Shown here piece by piece: positions 1-7,710 of a stretch of 35,173 nucleotides of DNA; the stretch's first letter is position 1; every line of letters starts with the position of its first letter. The notes under the pieces are model-generated. The model saw only the letters and a list, made by a program, of their open reading frames with translations, searched no databases and was not told the origin of the DNA. Position numbers and translations under genes: made by a program. Source of the stretch: Planctomycetota bacterium (lineage in GTDB: Bacteria > Planctomycetota > UBA1135); assembly GCA_022447335.1 (NCBI GenBank), contig JAKVCF010000006.1:1-35173 (forward strand), given 5' to 3'.

Positions 1-899
1 ACTCTGGCTTGCTGCTCCTGCCCTGGATCTTGCTTTATGGGGTTACCGCTCTTCTTTTTAATCATGCAGGCTGGTTATCCGAGCGGACGGTAGAGCACAT
101 TCCTTCATCAGAATTGCACGCAGTTGAGGTTGATGAAGTTGCTAAGGACCCGAGTCTCATTGCCGAGGCGGTGGTGGAATCTCTGCGCGAACATCACGCA
201 GAGGCATTCACTTTTGGAGCTCCCCATTCTGCTAAGTTCCTTGGATCTCGTTCTTATCGCATCATTGACCCCGACCCGGAAGCGACTGTGGTTTATGAAT
301 CGATTAGCAAGAGTGAAGCAGCAGAAGTTCCAAGGCGATGGACTCGCACGATTGTGGTCGACCCTGCTTCCAAGGGTGGGAAGATATATGCAACTCCTGT
401 GAGTGATTCGCCCGAGAGCGCAGGGTTTTCTGTGAATTCTGACCTTCAGGTAGGTCTCGGTCTTAAGGCGGCGTGGGAAGATCAGGCTTCCGCGTGGGTT
501 GAATCAAGAGGATGGGATGCCGGCGAGCTTGAGATTCGACGTTTTCCGTCAGTAGAGTTCGAGCTCGATGTGGATGGAGAGGCTTGGCTCTGCACCTATG
601 GAACTCAGCGGGGAAGTTTGTCGGCTCGTCCGGTAGGGATCTCAAGCTCAACTGAACCTCTGCGCCGCTTTGCTTTACGCCTTCATAAAGCTTATGGCTA
701 TAGCAACTCGAATGCGAGTCGCGCAATCTGGGCGTTGTTTGTTGACCTAACGGGTTTCTTGATGGCTTTTTGGGGCCTGAGCGGCATCTTGATGTGGGTG
801 CAAATGAGGCGTCTGCGTACAGCGGGATTAGTGTGCCTCATAATTAGCCTTGGTGTCGCCGCCGGTTTGGGCTGGGCTATGTGGACCGAGATTGGGTAG
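1..899 (+). CDS. PepSY-associated transmembrane protein, 5' truncated by window edge
   Basis: The reading frame is open to the first base, so the true start probably lies upstream; a TTG at 9 is only the first possible start codon inside the window. The protein begins with a hydrophobic segment ending in LLFNHAGW, typical of the first helix of PepSY-TM proteins (helix followed by FNH/LNH). A soluble periplasmic-type domain of about 200 residues follows. The end has LHKAYGY and then two close hydrophobic helices (LFVDLTGFLMAFWGLSGI and the last 25 residues). The fold assignment rests on this architecture. PepSY-TM proteins are inner-membrane proteins often linked to iron or siderophore uptake, but nothing adjacent here proves a role. 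It converges on fhs with only 15 bp between the stop codons. Confidence 0.6.
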   Translation, partial: SGLLLLPWILLYGVTALLFNHAGWLSERTVEHIPSSELHAVEVDEVAKDPSLIAEAVVESLREHHAEAFTFGAPHSAKFLGSRSYRIIDPDPEATVVYESISKSEAAEVPRRWTRTIVVDPASKGGKIYATPVSDSPESAGFSVNSDLQVGLGLKAAWEDQASAWVESRGWDAGELEIRRFPSVEFELDVDGEAWLCTYGTQRGSLSARPVGISSSTEPLRRFALRLHKAYGYSNSNASRAIWALFVDLTGFLMAFWGLSGILMWVQMRRLRTAGLVCLIISLGVAAGLGWAMWTEIG

Positions 900-914
900 C
901 CTCACCTCGGGACG

Positions 915-2585
915 CTACTCCACTCCAGTAATAGTGCCATCAGGAAGTAAGTCGATTTCGGCTGCGGCGGGAACGCGCGGTAGACCCGGCATTCGAAATA
1001 TGTCTCCAGTCAGCACGACCAAGAAGCCGGCGCCGGCGTTGATCTGTACACCGCGGACCGTGATTGTGAAGTCGGTAGGCCGGCCAATTTTCTTGGGGTT
1101 ATCCGAAAGCGATCCTGGAACTTTGGCGATACAGATTGGCAGTTCTCCATAGCCCAGTTCAACGGCCTGCGCGATCTGCTTGCGAGCCTTGCCATCGAAT
1201 TCGACATCATCGGCGCCATAGACCTGGGTTGCGACCGCATGGATCTTTTCTTCCACCGAATCTTGGAGTGAGTACACCGGTGCCAAGAGCGTTGGGTCGC
1301 CGCCGGCAGATTTCATCACGGCTTTTGCCAAATCGACGGCGCCAGCACCGCCTTCGGCGTGATGGCGGGCAGCGGCAAACCCAATGCCTAGATCCGCGCA
1401 GCGCTTGCGCACGCATTCAATCTCTTCCTGAGTGTCACTGGCGAATTGATTTAACGCGACTACCGCAGGCTTCCCATAAAGGCGCACGTTTTCGACGTGC
1501 TTGTCGAGATTGGGCAATCCGGCGATCACCGCATCGGCGTTTGGTTGATCCAGTTCGCCCTTACTTACGCCACCATGCATTTTGAGTGCACGAACAGTCG
1601 CGACCAGTACAACCGCATCCGGGTTTAATCCCGCGGTTTGGCATTTGATGTCAAGGAACTTTTCGGCTCCAAGGTCCGCGCCGAAGCCGGCTTCAGTGAT
1701 GGTCCAATCCGCAAAGTGCATTGCGAGACGCGTTGCGAGTACAGAGTTGCAGCCGTGCGCAATGTTGGCGAAAGGGCCGCCGTGGATGAAGGCAGGTGTG
1801 CCATTAAAGGTCTGCACCAAGTTGGGGTTCATCGCGTCGCGCAGTAGGGCCATCATTGCGCCTACTCCGTTGAGTTGGCCAGCGAAGATAGGCTGGTTCT
1901 CACGGGTGTATCCGATCAGCGTACGATCCAGGCGCGCGCGCAGATCGTCGGCATCAGTCGCTAGGCAGAGCATGGCCATGACCTCCGAAGCCGCAGTGAT
2001 ATCGAAACCACTTTCACGTGGCATGCCTTGGGTCGGGCCGCCGAGGCCAGTCACCATCCGTCGCAGCGAGCGATCGTTCATGTCCATGACGCGCGGCCAG
2101 ACAATCTTGCGTGGGTCGAGGCCCAGCTCGTTGCCAAAGTGTAGGTGGTTGTCGATTAGTGCAGCCAGCAGGTTGTGCGCGCTGGTGATCGCATGGAAGT
2201 CGCCAGTGAAGTGCAGGTTGATGCGGTCCAACGGCATTACCTGACTGTGTCCGCCGCCGCATGCACCTCCTTTTACACCCATGCATGGACCTAGGCTGGG
2301 CTCGCGCAGAGCTAGGCAGGCTGATTCGCCGAGCTCGGTGAAGGCCTGAGCGAGGCCAATCGAAGTCGTCGTCTTACCTTCGCCGGCCGGCGTGGGCGTG
2401 ATGGCTGAGACCAGGATGAGCTTTTGCTGTTGTCGCTGGCGCGGCCGCTCTAGTGCCGCGATATCGACTTTTGCGATCTCACGACCGTAGGCCAGCAGGT
2501 GCTCTTCAGCGACTCCTAGGGTGGCAGCAATCTCGCCGATCGGGCGAGCGGTGTATTGGCGTGCAATTTGTACGTCGGTAGCCAT
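915..2585 (-). CDS. fhs: Formate--tetrahydrofolate ligase
   Basis: ATP-dependent ligation of formate to tetrahydrofolate, giving 10-formyl-THF for one-carbon metabolism; cytosolic. The 556 residues match the usual family length. Visible motifs are the ATP loop TPTPAGEGKTT (residues 63-73), the first family signature GVKGGACGGG (103-112) and the second signature VATVRALKMHGG (about 328-339). The start is the ATG at 2583-2585. A -10-like TAGACT preceded by GC lies 10 nt upstream and there is no Shine-Dalgarno, so the mRNA may be nearly leaderless. It is divergent from the gene at 2625 with only 39 bp between start codons, and that gap contains an inverted repeat. No acetogenesis genes are nearby, so a biosynthetic one-carbon role is the simplest reading. 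Confidence 0.97.
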   Translation of the reverse strand: MATDVQIARQYTARPIGEIAATLGVAEEHLLAYGREIAKVDIAALERPRQRQQQKLILVSAITPTPAGEGKTTTSIGLAQAFTELGESACLALREPSLGPCMGVKGGACGGGHSQVMPLDRINLHFTGDFHAITSAHNLLAALIDNHLHFGNELGLDPRKIVWPRVMDMNDRSLRRMVTGLGGPTQGMPRESGFDITAASEVMAMLCLATDADDLRARLDRTLIGYTRENQPIFAGQLNGVGAMMALLRDAMNPNLVQTFNGTPAFIHGGPFANIAHGCNSVLATRLAMHFADWTITEAGFGADLGAEKFLDIKCQTAGLNPDAVVLVATVRALKMHGGVSKGELDQPNADAVIAGLPNLDKHVENVRLYGKPAVVALNQFASDTQEEIECVRKRCADLGIGFAAARHHAEGGAGAVDLAKAVMKSAGGDPTLLAPVYSLQDSVEEKIHAVATQVYGADDVEFDGKARKQIAQAVELGYGELPICIAKVPGSLSDNPKKIGRPTDFTITVRGVQINAGAGFLVVLTGDIFRMPGLPRVPAAAEIDLLPDGTITGVE

Positions 2586-2595
2586 GGCGTGCGGA

Positions 2596-2625
2596 AGTCT
2601 AGCGCGTTTATCCTAGAGCGCTAGA
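2596..2625. promoter_or_regulatory. Divergent promoter region with inverted repeat
   Basis: On the minus strand GCTAGACT (TAGACT is the complement of 2596-2601) precedes fhs by 10 nt. On the plus strand TATCCT (2609-2614) precedes the 2625 ATG by 10 nt. A perfect 8-bp inverted repeat, TCTAGCGC (2598-2605) and GCGCTAGA (2618-2625), spans both, as expected for a shared operator or supercoil-sensitive element. Function is inferred. Confidence 0.4.
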
Positions 2626-3296
2626 TGGAGCCTCTAATTGTCATCGGGATTATCGCGCTGGTCGTCGTAATTGGCTACTTCGCCTGGCAGATGGAAAAGA
2701 AGCGACGTGAGGCCTTCCGGAGCTGGGCGGCTGAGCATGGCTGGAGCTATTCCCATGCCAGGGATCGCTCGATTTACCACCGATTCAAATTTCTGGACAA
2801 GCTGAACCAAGGGTCCAATCGCTATGCCAAGCACGTCGTACAGGGTGATTGGAAGGGGCGCGCGTCGATAGGTTTCAGCTTTCATTGGGAAACCTATTCG
2901 ACCAACAGTAAAGGTAACCGCACCACGCACCATCATTGGTTAGGTGTGGTGGCTTCTCAGATCGACGGGGATCACCCTGAACTAAAGATCAGTCCGGAGT
3001 CTTTCCTGCACCGGATTGGCCACGCTCTCGGTGTCCAGGATATCGATTTCGAATCGATTACTTTTTCGAAGAGCTTCCAGGTGCAGTCGACGGATAAGAA
3101 GTTCGCGTACGACTTCTGCAACACCGGAATGATGGAGTATCTGCTCGAGCATCCGAAGACGGCGCTTGAGTTGGAGGGTAGCTGGCTGGCTGTCTTTGAT
3201 AGTCGCAAGCTTGAGCCGCATGAGGTTGAGCCATTGCTTGAGCAGATTATCGAGATACGCAGTCGCATGCCTGAGTACCTTTTCCGCGGCGAGTAG
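2625..3296 (+). CDS. Membrane-anchored protein of unknown function
   Basis: I do not recognise a named family. The 223-residue protein has one N-terminal transmembrane helix (about residues 3-22, rich in Ile/Val), then a basic stretch (EKKRREAF) indicating that the rest is cytoplasmic. The soluble part is mixed alpha/beta with aromatic-rich segments such as FSFHWETY and a HHHW cluster near residues 102-106. The layout recalls DUF3137-like membrane-anchored domains that often lie near lemA genes, and lemA is indeed 1.2 kb downstream, but that resemblance is weak. The ATG at 2625 has a TATCCT -10-like element 10 nt upstream and no clear ribosome-binding site. A strong inverted repeat at 3306-3334 follows the gene. 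Confidence 0.7.
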   Translation: MEPLIVIGIIALVVVIGYFAWQMEKKRREAFRSWAAEHGWSYSHARDRSIYHRFKFLDKLNQGSNRYAKHVVQGDWKGRASIGFSFHWETYSTNSKGNRTTHHHWLGVVASQIDGDHPELKISPESFLHRIGHALGVQDIDFESITFSKSFQVQSTDKKFAYDFCNTGMMEYLLEHPKTALELEGSWLAVFDSRKLEPHEVEPLLEQIIEIRSRMPEYLFRGE

Positions 3297-3305
3297 AAAG
3301 AGAAA

Positions 3306-3334
3306 ACGGGCAGGAGGTATCACCTCCTGCCCGT
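3306..3334 (-). terminator. Rho-independent terminator, possibly bidirectional
   Basis: A perfect 13-bp stem (3306-3318 with 3322-3334) encloses a 3-nt loop. On the minus strand the stem is followed by TTTTCTCTTT, so it best serves the secreted-protein gene that ends at 3371. It also sits 9 nt after the stop of the rightward gene 2625-3296, so it may end both convergent transcripts. Confidence 0.85.
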
Positions 3335-3370
3335 ATGGAATCTAGTCTTGAATGGACGGGATATTTTCCC

Positions 3371-4249
3371 TTACTGGACGGTTAATGCCAAGCCATTGGT
3401 TACCAGCGTGCCACCGAGGTCGATGCCTTGAATCCAGACTGGAACACCCGTAGCCCATGCCGGAAGGGTCTGAGAGAAGTCAGCCGCACCAGACGCGTCG
3501 AGGGTCACAATCGGCAGACGTTTGATGGGGTTGCTGAGGTCCACCGCGCCATATTGGGTCATGGTGGGGCCAGCGCCGGTAAGCGAGAAGCCAACGAGGG
3601 CCCGTGCACCTGGGGTGCCGTTGCGGAACTCAATAGTGGTGGTCTGGCCAGCCACGAAGTTAACCGCTGTCAAAGTCGGGACGATTTTGTCGTCCGTGTT
3701 GTAGTAGACAGTTCCGTTGAACTCGCGCGGGGCGAAGACAGTACCGAAGATTCCGCCGGCGCCTTTGGCACAGTTGGTGACCAACTCTATGTCGGCGTTA
3801 CTGTAGGTGGTGCTTGGAGCCGTCGAATAGCGCAGAGTGTTGCTTGCAGTGACGCCTTGAAGCTCAAGATAGATACCGTAGGTGTTTCCAGCGAGGAATG
3901 TTGGAACTGAGACACTGAGCGGCATGCTTGATGGGTTATCGGTGCCTTTCGCCCTCACATCTACAGTTTCCAAAAGGGCCCATGCTTGCGGATCGCTTTC
4001 GATGCCGAAGCTAGTGCCTTTGCTGTAGTAAACACTGACGGTAGCTGTGGTGTTTTGAGCGCTCAGGTTGACGTCGAAAGCAGTGATTTCGAGGTCAGTC
4101 TGAGGAGTCAGATCAAACATGACGCCGCCATAACCAAACTGACTGTTGTAGTAGGTGGTTATTGCTCCGGGAGAATTCGGGGCATTTTGGGCTGGCGTGG
4201 CGCTTGCAAGAGCAAGAGCAGCGAGAGAAGTAATCAGGAAGTTTTTCAT
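3371..4249 (-). CDS. Secreted beta-rich protein of unknown function
   Basis: The 292-residue protein has a clear Sec signal peptide (MKN, a hydrophobic core of Ala/Leu, cleavage likely after SATPA near residue 20). The mature part is rich in Thr, Ser, Val, Asn and Gly with alternating hydrophobic residues, consistent with beta-sandwich domains. An N-terminal half (about 25-165) contains VSVYYSKG and YGIYLELQG. A C-terminal half (about 190-292) ends with a short segment, WIQGIDLGGTLVTNGLALTVQ-like, of the kind common in exported proteins of this group. No catalytic motif was seen. The start is the ATG at 4247-4249; no strong ribosome-binding site precedes it. A surface or extracellular role is inferred only from export. 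Confidence 0.75.
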   Translation of the reverse strand: MKNFLITSLAALALASATPAQNAPNSPGAITTYYNSQFGYGGVMFDLTPQTDLEITAFDVNLSAQNTTATVSVYYSKGTSFGIESDPQAWALLETVDVRAKGTDNPSSMPLSVSVPTFLAGNTYGIYLELQGVTASNTLRYSTAPSTTYSNADIELVTNCAKGAGGIFGTVFAPREFNGTVYYNTDDKIVPTLTAVNFVAGQTTTIEFRNGTPGARALVGFSLTGAGPTMTQYGAVDLSNPIKRLPIVTLDASGAADFSQTLPAWATGVPVWIQGIDLGGTLVTNGLALTVQ

Positions 4250-4356
4250 GATGAAAGAGGAAAGGGGGGGGTGAATCCCACAGGTGTTCGGATCATGGGT
4301 CCAAATCCAACTTCCTTGTCATCAATGCGTCACCAGGTACAGGAAAAGCTGAGGTT

Positions 4357-4364
4357 GCTAGAAT
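4357..4364 (+). promoter_or_regulatory. Extended -10 promoter element of the micropeptide-lemA unit
   Basis: TGCTAGAAT (hexamer TAGAAT at 4359-4364, preceded by TGC) is a near-consensus extended -10. It lies 9 nt before the ATG at 4374, which would put the transcription start at or within about 3 nt of that codon. No convincing -35 was found. Confidence 0.5.
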
Positions 4365-4373
4365 CTTGCGTAA

Positions 4374-4460
4374 ATGCTGTGGATTGCCGCATTGATCATC
4401 GTGTTGCTCATCGGCTTGGGCATCGCTATGAACGTTTGGTTCGGAGATTCCCAAGACTAG
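4374..4460 (+). CDS. Candidate 28-residue membrane micropeptide upstream of lemA
   Basis: A short frame encodes 28 residues: ML-W, then an unbroken hydrophobic segment of about 20 residues (AALIIVLLIGLGIAM), then a polar acidic tail NVWFGDSQD. This is the layout of a single-pass membrane micropeptide. The TAG stop at 4458-4460 is 7 nt before the lemA ATG, so the two would be co-transcribed and possibly translationally coupled. The promoter-like TGCTAGAAT lies 9 nt upstream, so the transcript would begin almost exactly at this ATG. There is no Shine-Dalgarno, which fits a leaderless start. Whether it is translated, and what it does, cannot be told from the sequence. Confidence 0.45.
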   Translation: MLWIAALIIVLLIGLGIAMNVWFGDSQD

Positions 4461-4467
4461 TTCTGCC

Positions 4468-5025
4468 ATGGTCCCACTTCTTGTCGCTCTAGGTGTACTG
4501 CTTGTTTTCGCGCTCATTGTGATTGGGCTTTACAACGGTTTGGTCTCAATCAAGAACCAGTGCCAGGAAGCGTGGTCGAATGTCGACACCGAACTCAAGC
4601 GTCGCTACGACTTGATCCCCAATCTGGTCAACACGGTCAAGGGCTACGCTGAGCATGAGAAGGACCTGCTCGAGCAGGTCACTGCCATGCGTGAGCAGGC
4701 CTCCAGCAATGAAGGCAGTTTGGCCAGTCAAGCTCAAGACGAAATCCGTCTTCAGCAGGCGTTGGGGAATCTGATGGTGCGCCTTGAGGCCTATCCAGAT
4801 CTCAAGGCCAATCAGAACTTCCTTGAATTGCAGGGCGAGCTGACCAACACCGAAAACCGGATTCAGGCGGCTCTACGCTTCTTTAACGGCAATATCCGCG
4901 AGAACAACAATAAGGTTCAGCAGTTCCCGTCGAACATCATCGCTGGAATGTTTGGCTTCGGCACCCGTGAGTTCTTTGAGCTCGATGTGCCCGAGGCGCG
5001 CCAGCCGGTCAAAGTCGAGTTCTAG
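4468..5025 (+). CDS. lemA: LemA family protein
   Basis: The 185-residue length is normal for the family. It has one N-terminal transmembrane helix (about residues 3-24), then the family core with YNGLVSIKNQCQEAWSNVDTELKRRYDLIPNLV (about 22-54) and the later helical pair LQGELTNTENRIQAALRFFN. The tail has NNKVQQFPSNIIAGMFGF and a short ELDVPEARQPVKVEF end, all typical. LemA proteins are membrane-bound helical proteins whose molecular function is poorly defined; they often accompany TPM-domain or metalloprotease genes, which are absent here. The start ATG at 4468 follows the candidate micropeptide by 7 nt. Confidence 0.95.
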   Translation: MVPLLVALGVLLVFALIVIGLYNGLVSIKNQCQEAWSNVDTELKRRYDLIPNLVNTVKGYAEHEKDLLEQVTAMREQASSNEGSLASQAQDEIRLQQALGNLMVRLEAYPDLKANQNFLELQGELTNTENRIQAALRFFNGNIRENNNKVQQFPSNIIAGMFGFGTREFFELDVPEARQPVKVEF

Positions 5026-5088
5026 GCTCAGTTTAGATTCTGTCGCCGGGACATGACCTAGCTGTGACAGGTGGGGGCAGTTCGAGTC

Positions 5089-5106
5089 TAGTCTCAGGAC
5101 TGAGAC
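5089..5106 (+). promoter_or_regulatory. -10-like element overlapped by inverted repeat
   Basis: TAGTCT (5089-5094) lies 13 nt before the ATG at 5108. It overlaps a perfect 7-bp inverted repeat, GTCTCAG (5091-5097) and CTGAGAC (5100-5106), with a 2-nt centre. It could be an operator, or a hairpin at the extreme 5' end of the mRNA. Confidence 0.3.
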
Positions 5107-5107
5107 C

Positions 5108-6761
5108 ATGGTGCTCACATCCCTTTCATTTGCTCTTCTCGCACTTCCGCAGGCTCAAACTCCGGTGAATCTGAGCTTTGATGGCCCCGTTCGTCCGGGC
5201 GAGACCCTTCAAGCGCGAGTGAGCTCTACCGATGTCGGAGCGCCCGCTTTCCTAGCAGTGGGGCGCGGCGGTTCCTTCGATCTTGCGGGGCCTGGCCAGC
5301 CACTGTTCTCTGTCAATCCTTACTTGGGTGGGCGCATCTTCAAGGGCGCGATTGGGGCGAACGGGCGATATTCTCCGAGCCTTTCGATTCCGAGTAGCGG
5401 GATTTTGCCCGGTCAACGTCTTTCTTGGCAGGCTGCAGTCAGGGCTTCATCGGGCCTATTTCGGCTTTCACCGCGCGTAGACATGGTGGTGGATGCTGCG
5501 TTTACCGCGAGCTGGGCAGATGGATCGGTTGCCCTTCCTAATTCGGTGATGTCTCAGGCAACATGGTCGATTTCGAGTGGCGATTTTGATCGCGACGGTG
5601 ATCTAGACTTAATCGTATTAAGCGAGTCAGGCGTGCTCTATCTAGAGAACGATGCTGGCGGGTTCCAGGATTCGACTACAGGGCGCTTTCCCTCGGAGAT
5701 CACTTACTGCGGTGGATTTGCGGCAGCAGATTTCAATAGTGACAGTCACCTCGATTTGGTCTTTGTTGGGCGCCGCACGAGTAGTGGCAACTGGGAGAAT
5801 CCGGTGATTGCGTTGAACGATGGTAGTGGTAACTTCCAGATAGGAGCCGAACTTCCGTCCGACTTAGAAAATGGATCGCGTGTCACCACGGGCGATATCG
5901 ATGGTGATTCAGATATCGATATCGTGATTACGATCGGAGGTGCGCACAGTGGAGGCGGCGTGGCATTCCAGACAATCGCGCTCTTCCGAAACCAAGGCGG
6001 GCTGCAGAGTGGTGTCGAAGGATCCTTCGTTGAGGACAGCGTCTTTGCAGGAGACGCGAGTTTTAACAACGATGACTACACAGTCACTAATGCCAATTTG
6101 GGTGATGTGGATAATGATGGCGATCTCGATATCTTTGTATCGAAGACTGGAACCCAAGGCGGTTATAACGATTTGATTCTGAATGACGGATCCGGTGGGT
6201 TCCAATCTGTTGGCTTGAATCAGCTTCCTGGGTTCTTGGATAAGTCGGGCCAATCTGTCTTTGATGATTTTGATGGTGACGGTTACCTCGACATTTATGT
6301 GTGTAACAGCCATTGGACGGTTACTCCGGATAAGTCGGGTGATTTAATGCTCAACGCAGGTGCGAGTGCTCCGGGCTATTTTTGCGGATGCTGACGCAAC
6401 GCGATTCCCTGATCAGTACGACGAAAATCTGATCATTCGCAACTATGCTGTTTCGGGCGACATTGACGCCGATGGAGATGTCGACCTATTTGTACTTCCG
6501 CACGAGTTCATGGGATCGCAAGGCAGTCTTGTCGGTTCGCCCGCGCTGTTCGTCAATCAGGGTGGCGCGCAGGGGGGCTTCGTTGGCGAGTTTGTTGAAG
6601 AGGTAGGTTTTTGGCTGCCAGGCACGACCTTTGTTGCCGGCGGCGCGTTGGTTGTCGATCTAGATAATGACGGTGACTTGGACATGATCGGCACCTCAGT
6701 TGGCGGCGTCATTCAGTCCAACAAGGTTCAGGACGGCTTATTGTTGAATCAGCTCTTTTAG
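5108..6761 (+). CDS. Secreted FG-GAP/VCBS-repeat protein with an apparent frameshift
   Basis: The first frame (5108-6394) starts with a short signal peptide (hydrophobic FALLALPQA, cleavage near residue 16-18) and a beta-rich N-terminal region of about 120 residues. Five calcium-loop motifs of the FG-GAP type follow: DFDRDGDLD, DFNSDSHLD, DIDGDSDID, DVDNDGDLD and DFDGDGYLD. That frame ends abruptly at a TGA (6392-6394). The next frame continues the same architecture at once with DIDADGDVD and DLDNDGDLD and ends at 6761. Removing one T from the T5 run at 6379-6383 joins GYF to ADADATRFP, which restores the repeat's usual F-D-T-RFP motif seen earlier as FQDSTTGRFP. The family forms extracellular beta-propellers that bind calcium. 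Either the gene is a recent pseudogene or the base is a sequence error. Confidence 0.8.
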
Positions 6762-6927
6762 GAGTTCCGATCCCCGCTCTCACGGCTCTGCGATAGTTCT
6801 ATGTATCTTCTGAGCCCGTTTGGGCCAGTAGGGGGCTTGATCTGTTGTCTGGGTTTTGCTGTCTTTTTGGGTGCAAAATCAGCTGATACCTTTTGCATTT
6901 CGTGCCGCGGCGAGAGAATCTTTCGCC

Positions 6928-7635
6928 ATGTTCACGCTCGCCGACTTCGAGCTTTACCAAGCGCGCTTCCAGGGTGACCCAGAATGGAATAGCCGTCGCC
7001 TAGAGATTCGACAGCGCTTGCAGGCGCTGGGGGATACGTTGAAGGCTCGCTTTGCCGAGTCTGGTATTGCTCTTGATCGTCGCGAAAGTCTGCACAATCC
7101 ACACGCTACTAATGGCAAGCGCGTACGTCGTCAGCGCACCATGCTGTTTCGCGATAAGAAGGCGAAGAAGGCGCTGCAGTCCTTCCTGGGCAAGGAGCTT
7201 GGGCGTGACCTTGACAGTGCGGTCAATAACGCTCATTTTCAGCTCGGCTTGGATGAGCAGGGAGCCTACTGGGGTCTGAGGATCGACCATGGTGCCTGGT
7301 ACGATCTAAATGTTCTGGTCAAGCGTGCGGAAGAGGGCGAGGGCCGATCCGAGCTTGTTGCCGCCGCTCAGGCTGCGCCGGGGTATTCTCTGCAACTTGA
7401 TCGGAAAGGAGGGCGACCGCTTGAGGCTATGAGCGACCGTGACTGGCGAGACTTAGCTGGCACAGTGCGTCCGGGCGAAACTTCACTAGAGGTTGTCCAG
7501 CGCATGCCTAAGGAGGTCGTTGCCGAGGCCGGCGAGGAATTCGATGAAGGGGTTGTCGAAGGCTTACTACGCTTGGCCCCTTTGTACCGGCTGGCAAACT
7601 GGTCTCTGGACTCTCCTTCCGGTGCGTCACTTTAG
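6928..7635 (+). CDS. Cytosolic protein of unknown function
   Basis: I do not recognise the family with confidence. Starting at the ATG of 6928 (MFTLADFELYQ) the protein has 235 residues, no signal peptide and no membrane helix. An earlier in-frame start at 6856 would add 24 residues with no conserved look and is less likely. The N-terminal third is helical and charged; the middle has a basic RVRRQRTMLFRDKKAKKAL segment, then GLDEQGAYWGLRIDHGAWYDLNVLVKR, which looks like a beta-hairpin core. The 166-bp gap before it holds a nested dyad at 6872-6897 (TGCAAAA ... TTTTGCA around TCAGCTGA). The TonB receptor starts 75 bp downstream on the same strand, so co-transcription is possible but not shown. 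Confidence 0.7.
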   Translation: MFTLADFELYQARFQGDPEWNSRRLEIRQRLQALGDTLKARFAESGIALDRRESLHNPHATNGKRVRRQRTMLFRDKKAKKALQSFLGKELGRDLDSAVNNAHFQLGLDEQGAYWGLRIDHGAWYDLNVLVKRAEEGEGRSELVAAAQAAPGYSLQLDRKGGRPLEAMSDRDWRDLAGTVRPGETSLEVVQRMPKEVVAEAGEEFDEGVVEGLLRLAPLYRLANWSLDSPSGASL

Positions 7636-7710
7636 ATTTCTGCGAACCCACACCAGGCAAGCCACGTTGTCTGGCCAGAAGGTTACGCTTCTTTTGACTT
7701 ACCTTGATTC

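Noticed and set aside
1582..2244. Open frame of 220 codons antisense to fhs
   Set aside because: Composition is Ser/Ala/Arg-rich as expected for a shadow frame; fhs carries all family motifs on the other strand.
6360..6761. Separate second gene downstream of the FG-GAP protein
   Set aside because: It starts in the middle of a repeat, has no signal peptide or start signals, and continues the same repeat pattern, so it is the frameshifted end of the upstream gene.
7636..7710. Cobalamin riboswitch before the TonB-dependent receptor
   Set aside because: The 75-nt gap is too short for a cobalamin riboswitch and no B12-box-like sequence was seen; only the palindrome TCTGGCCAGA (7670-7679) stands out.
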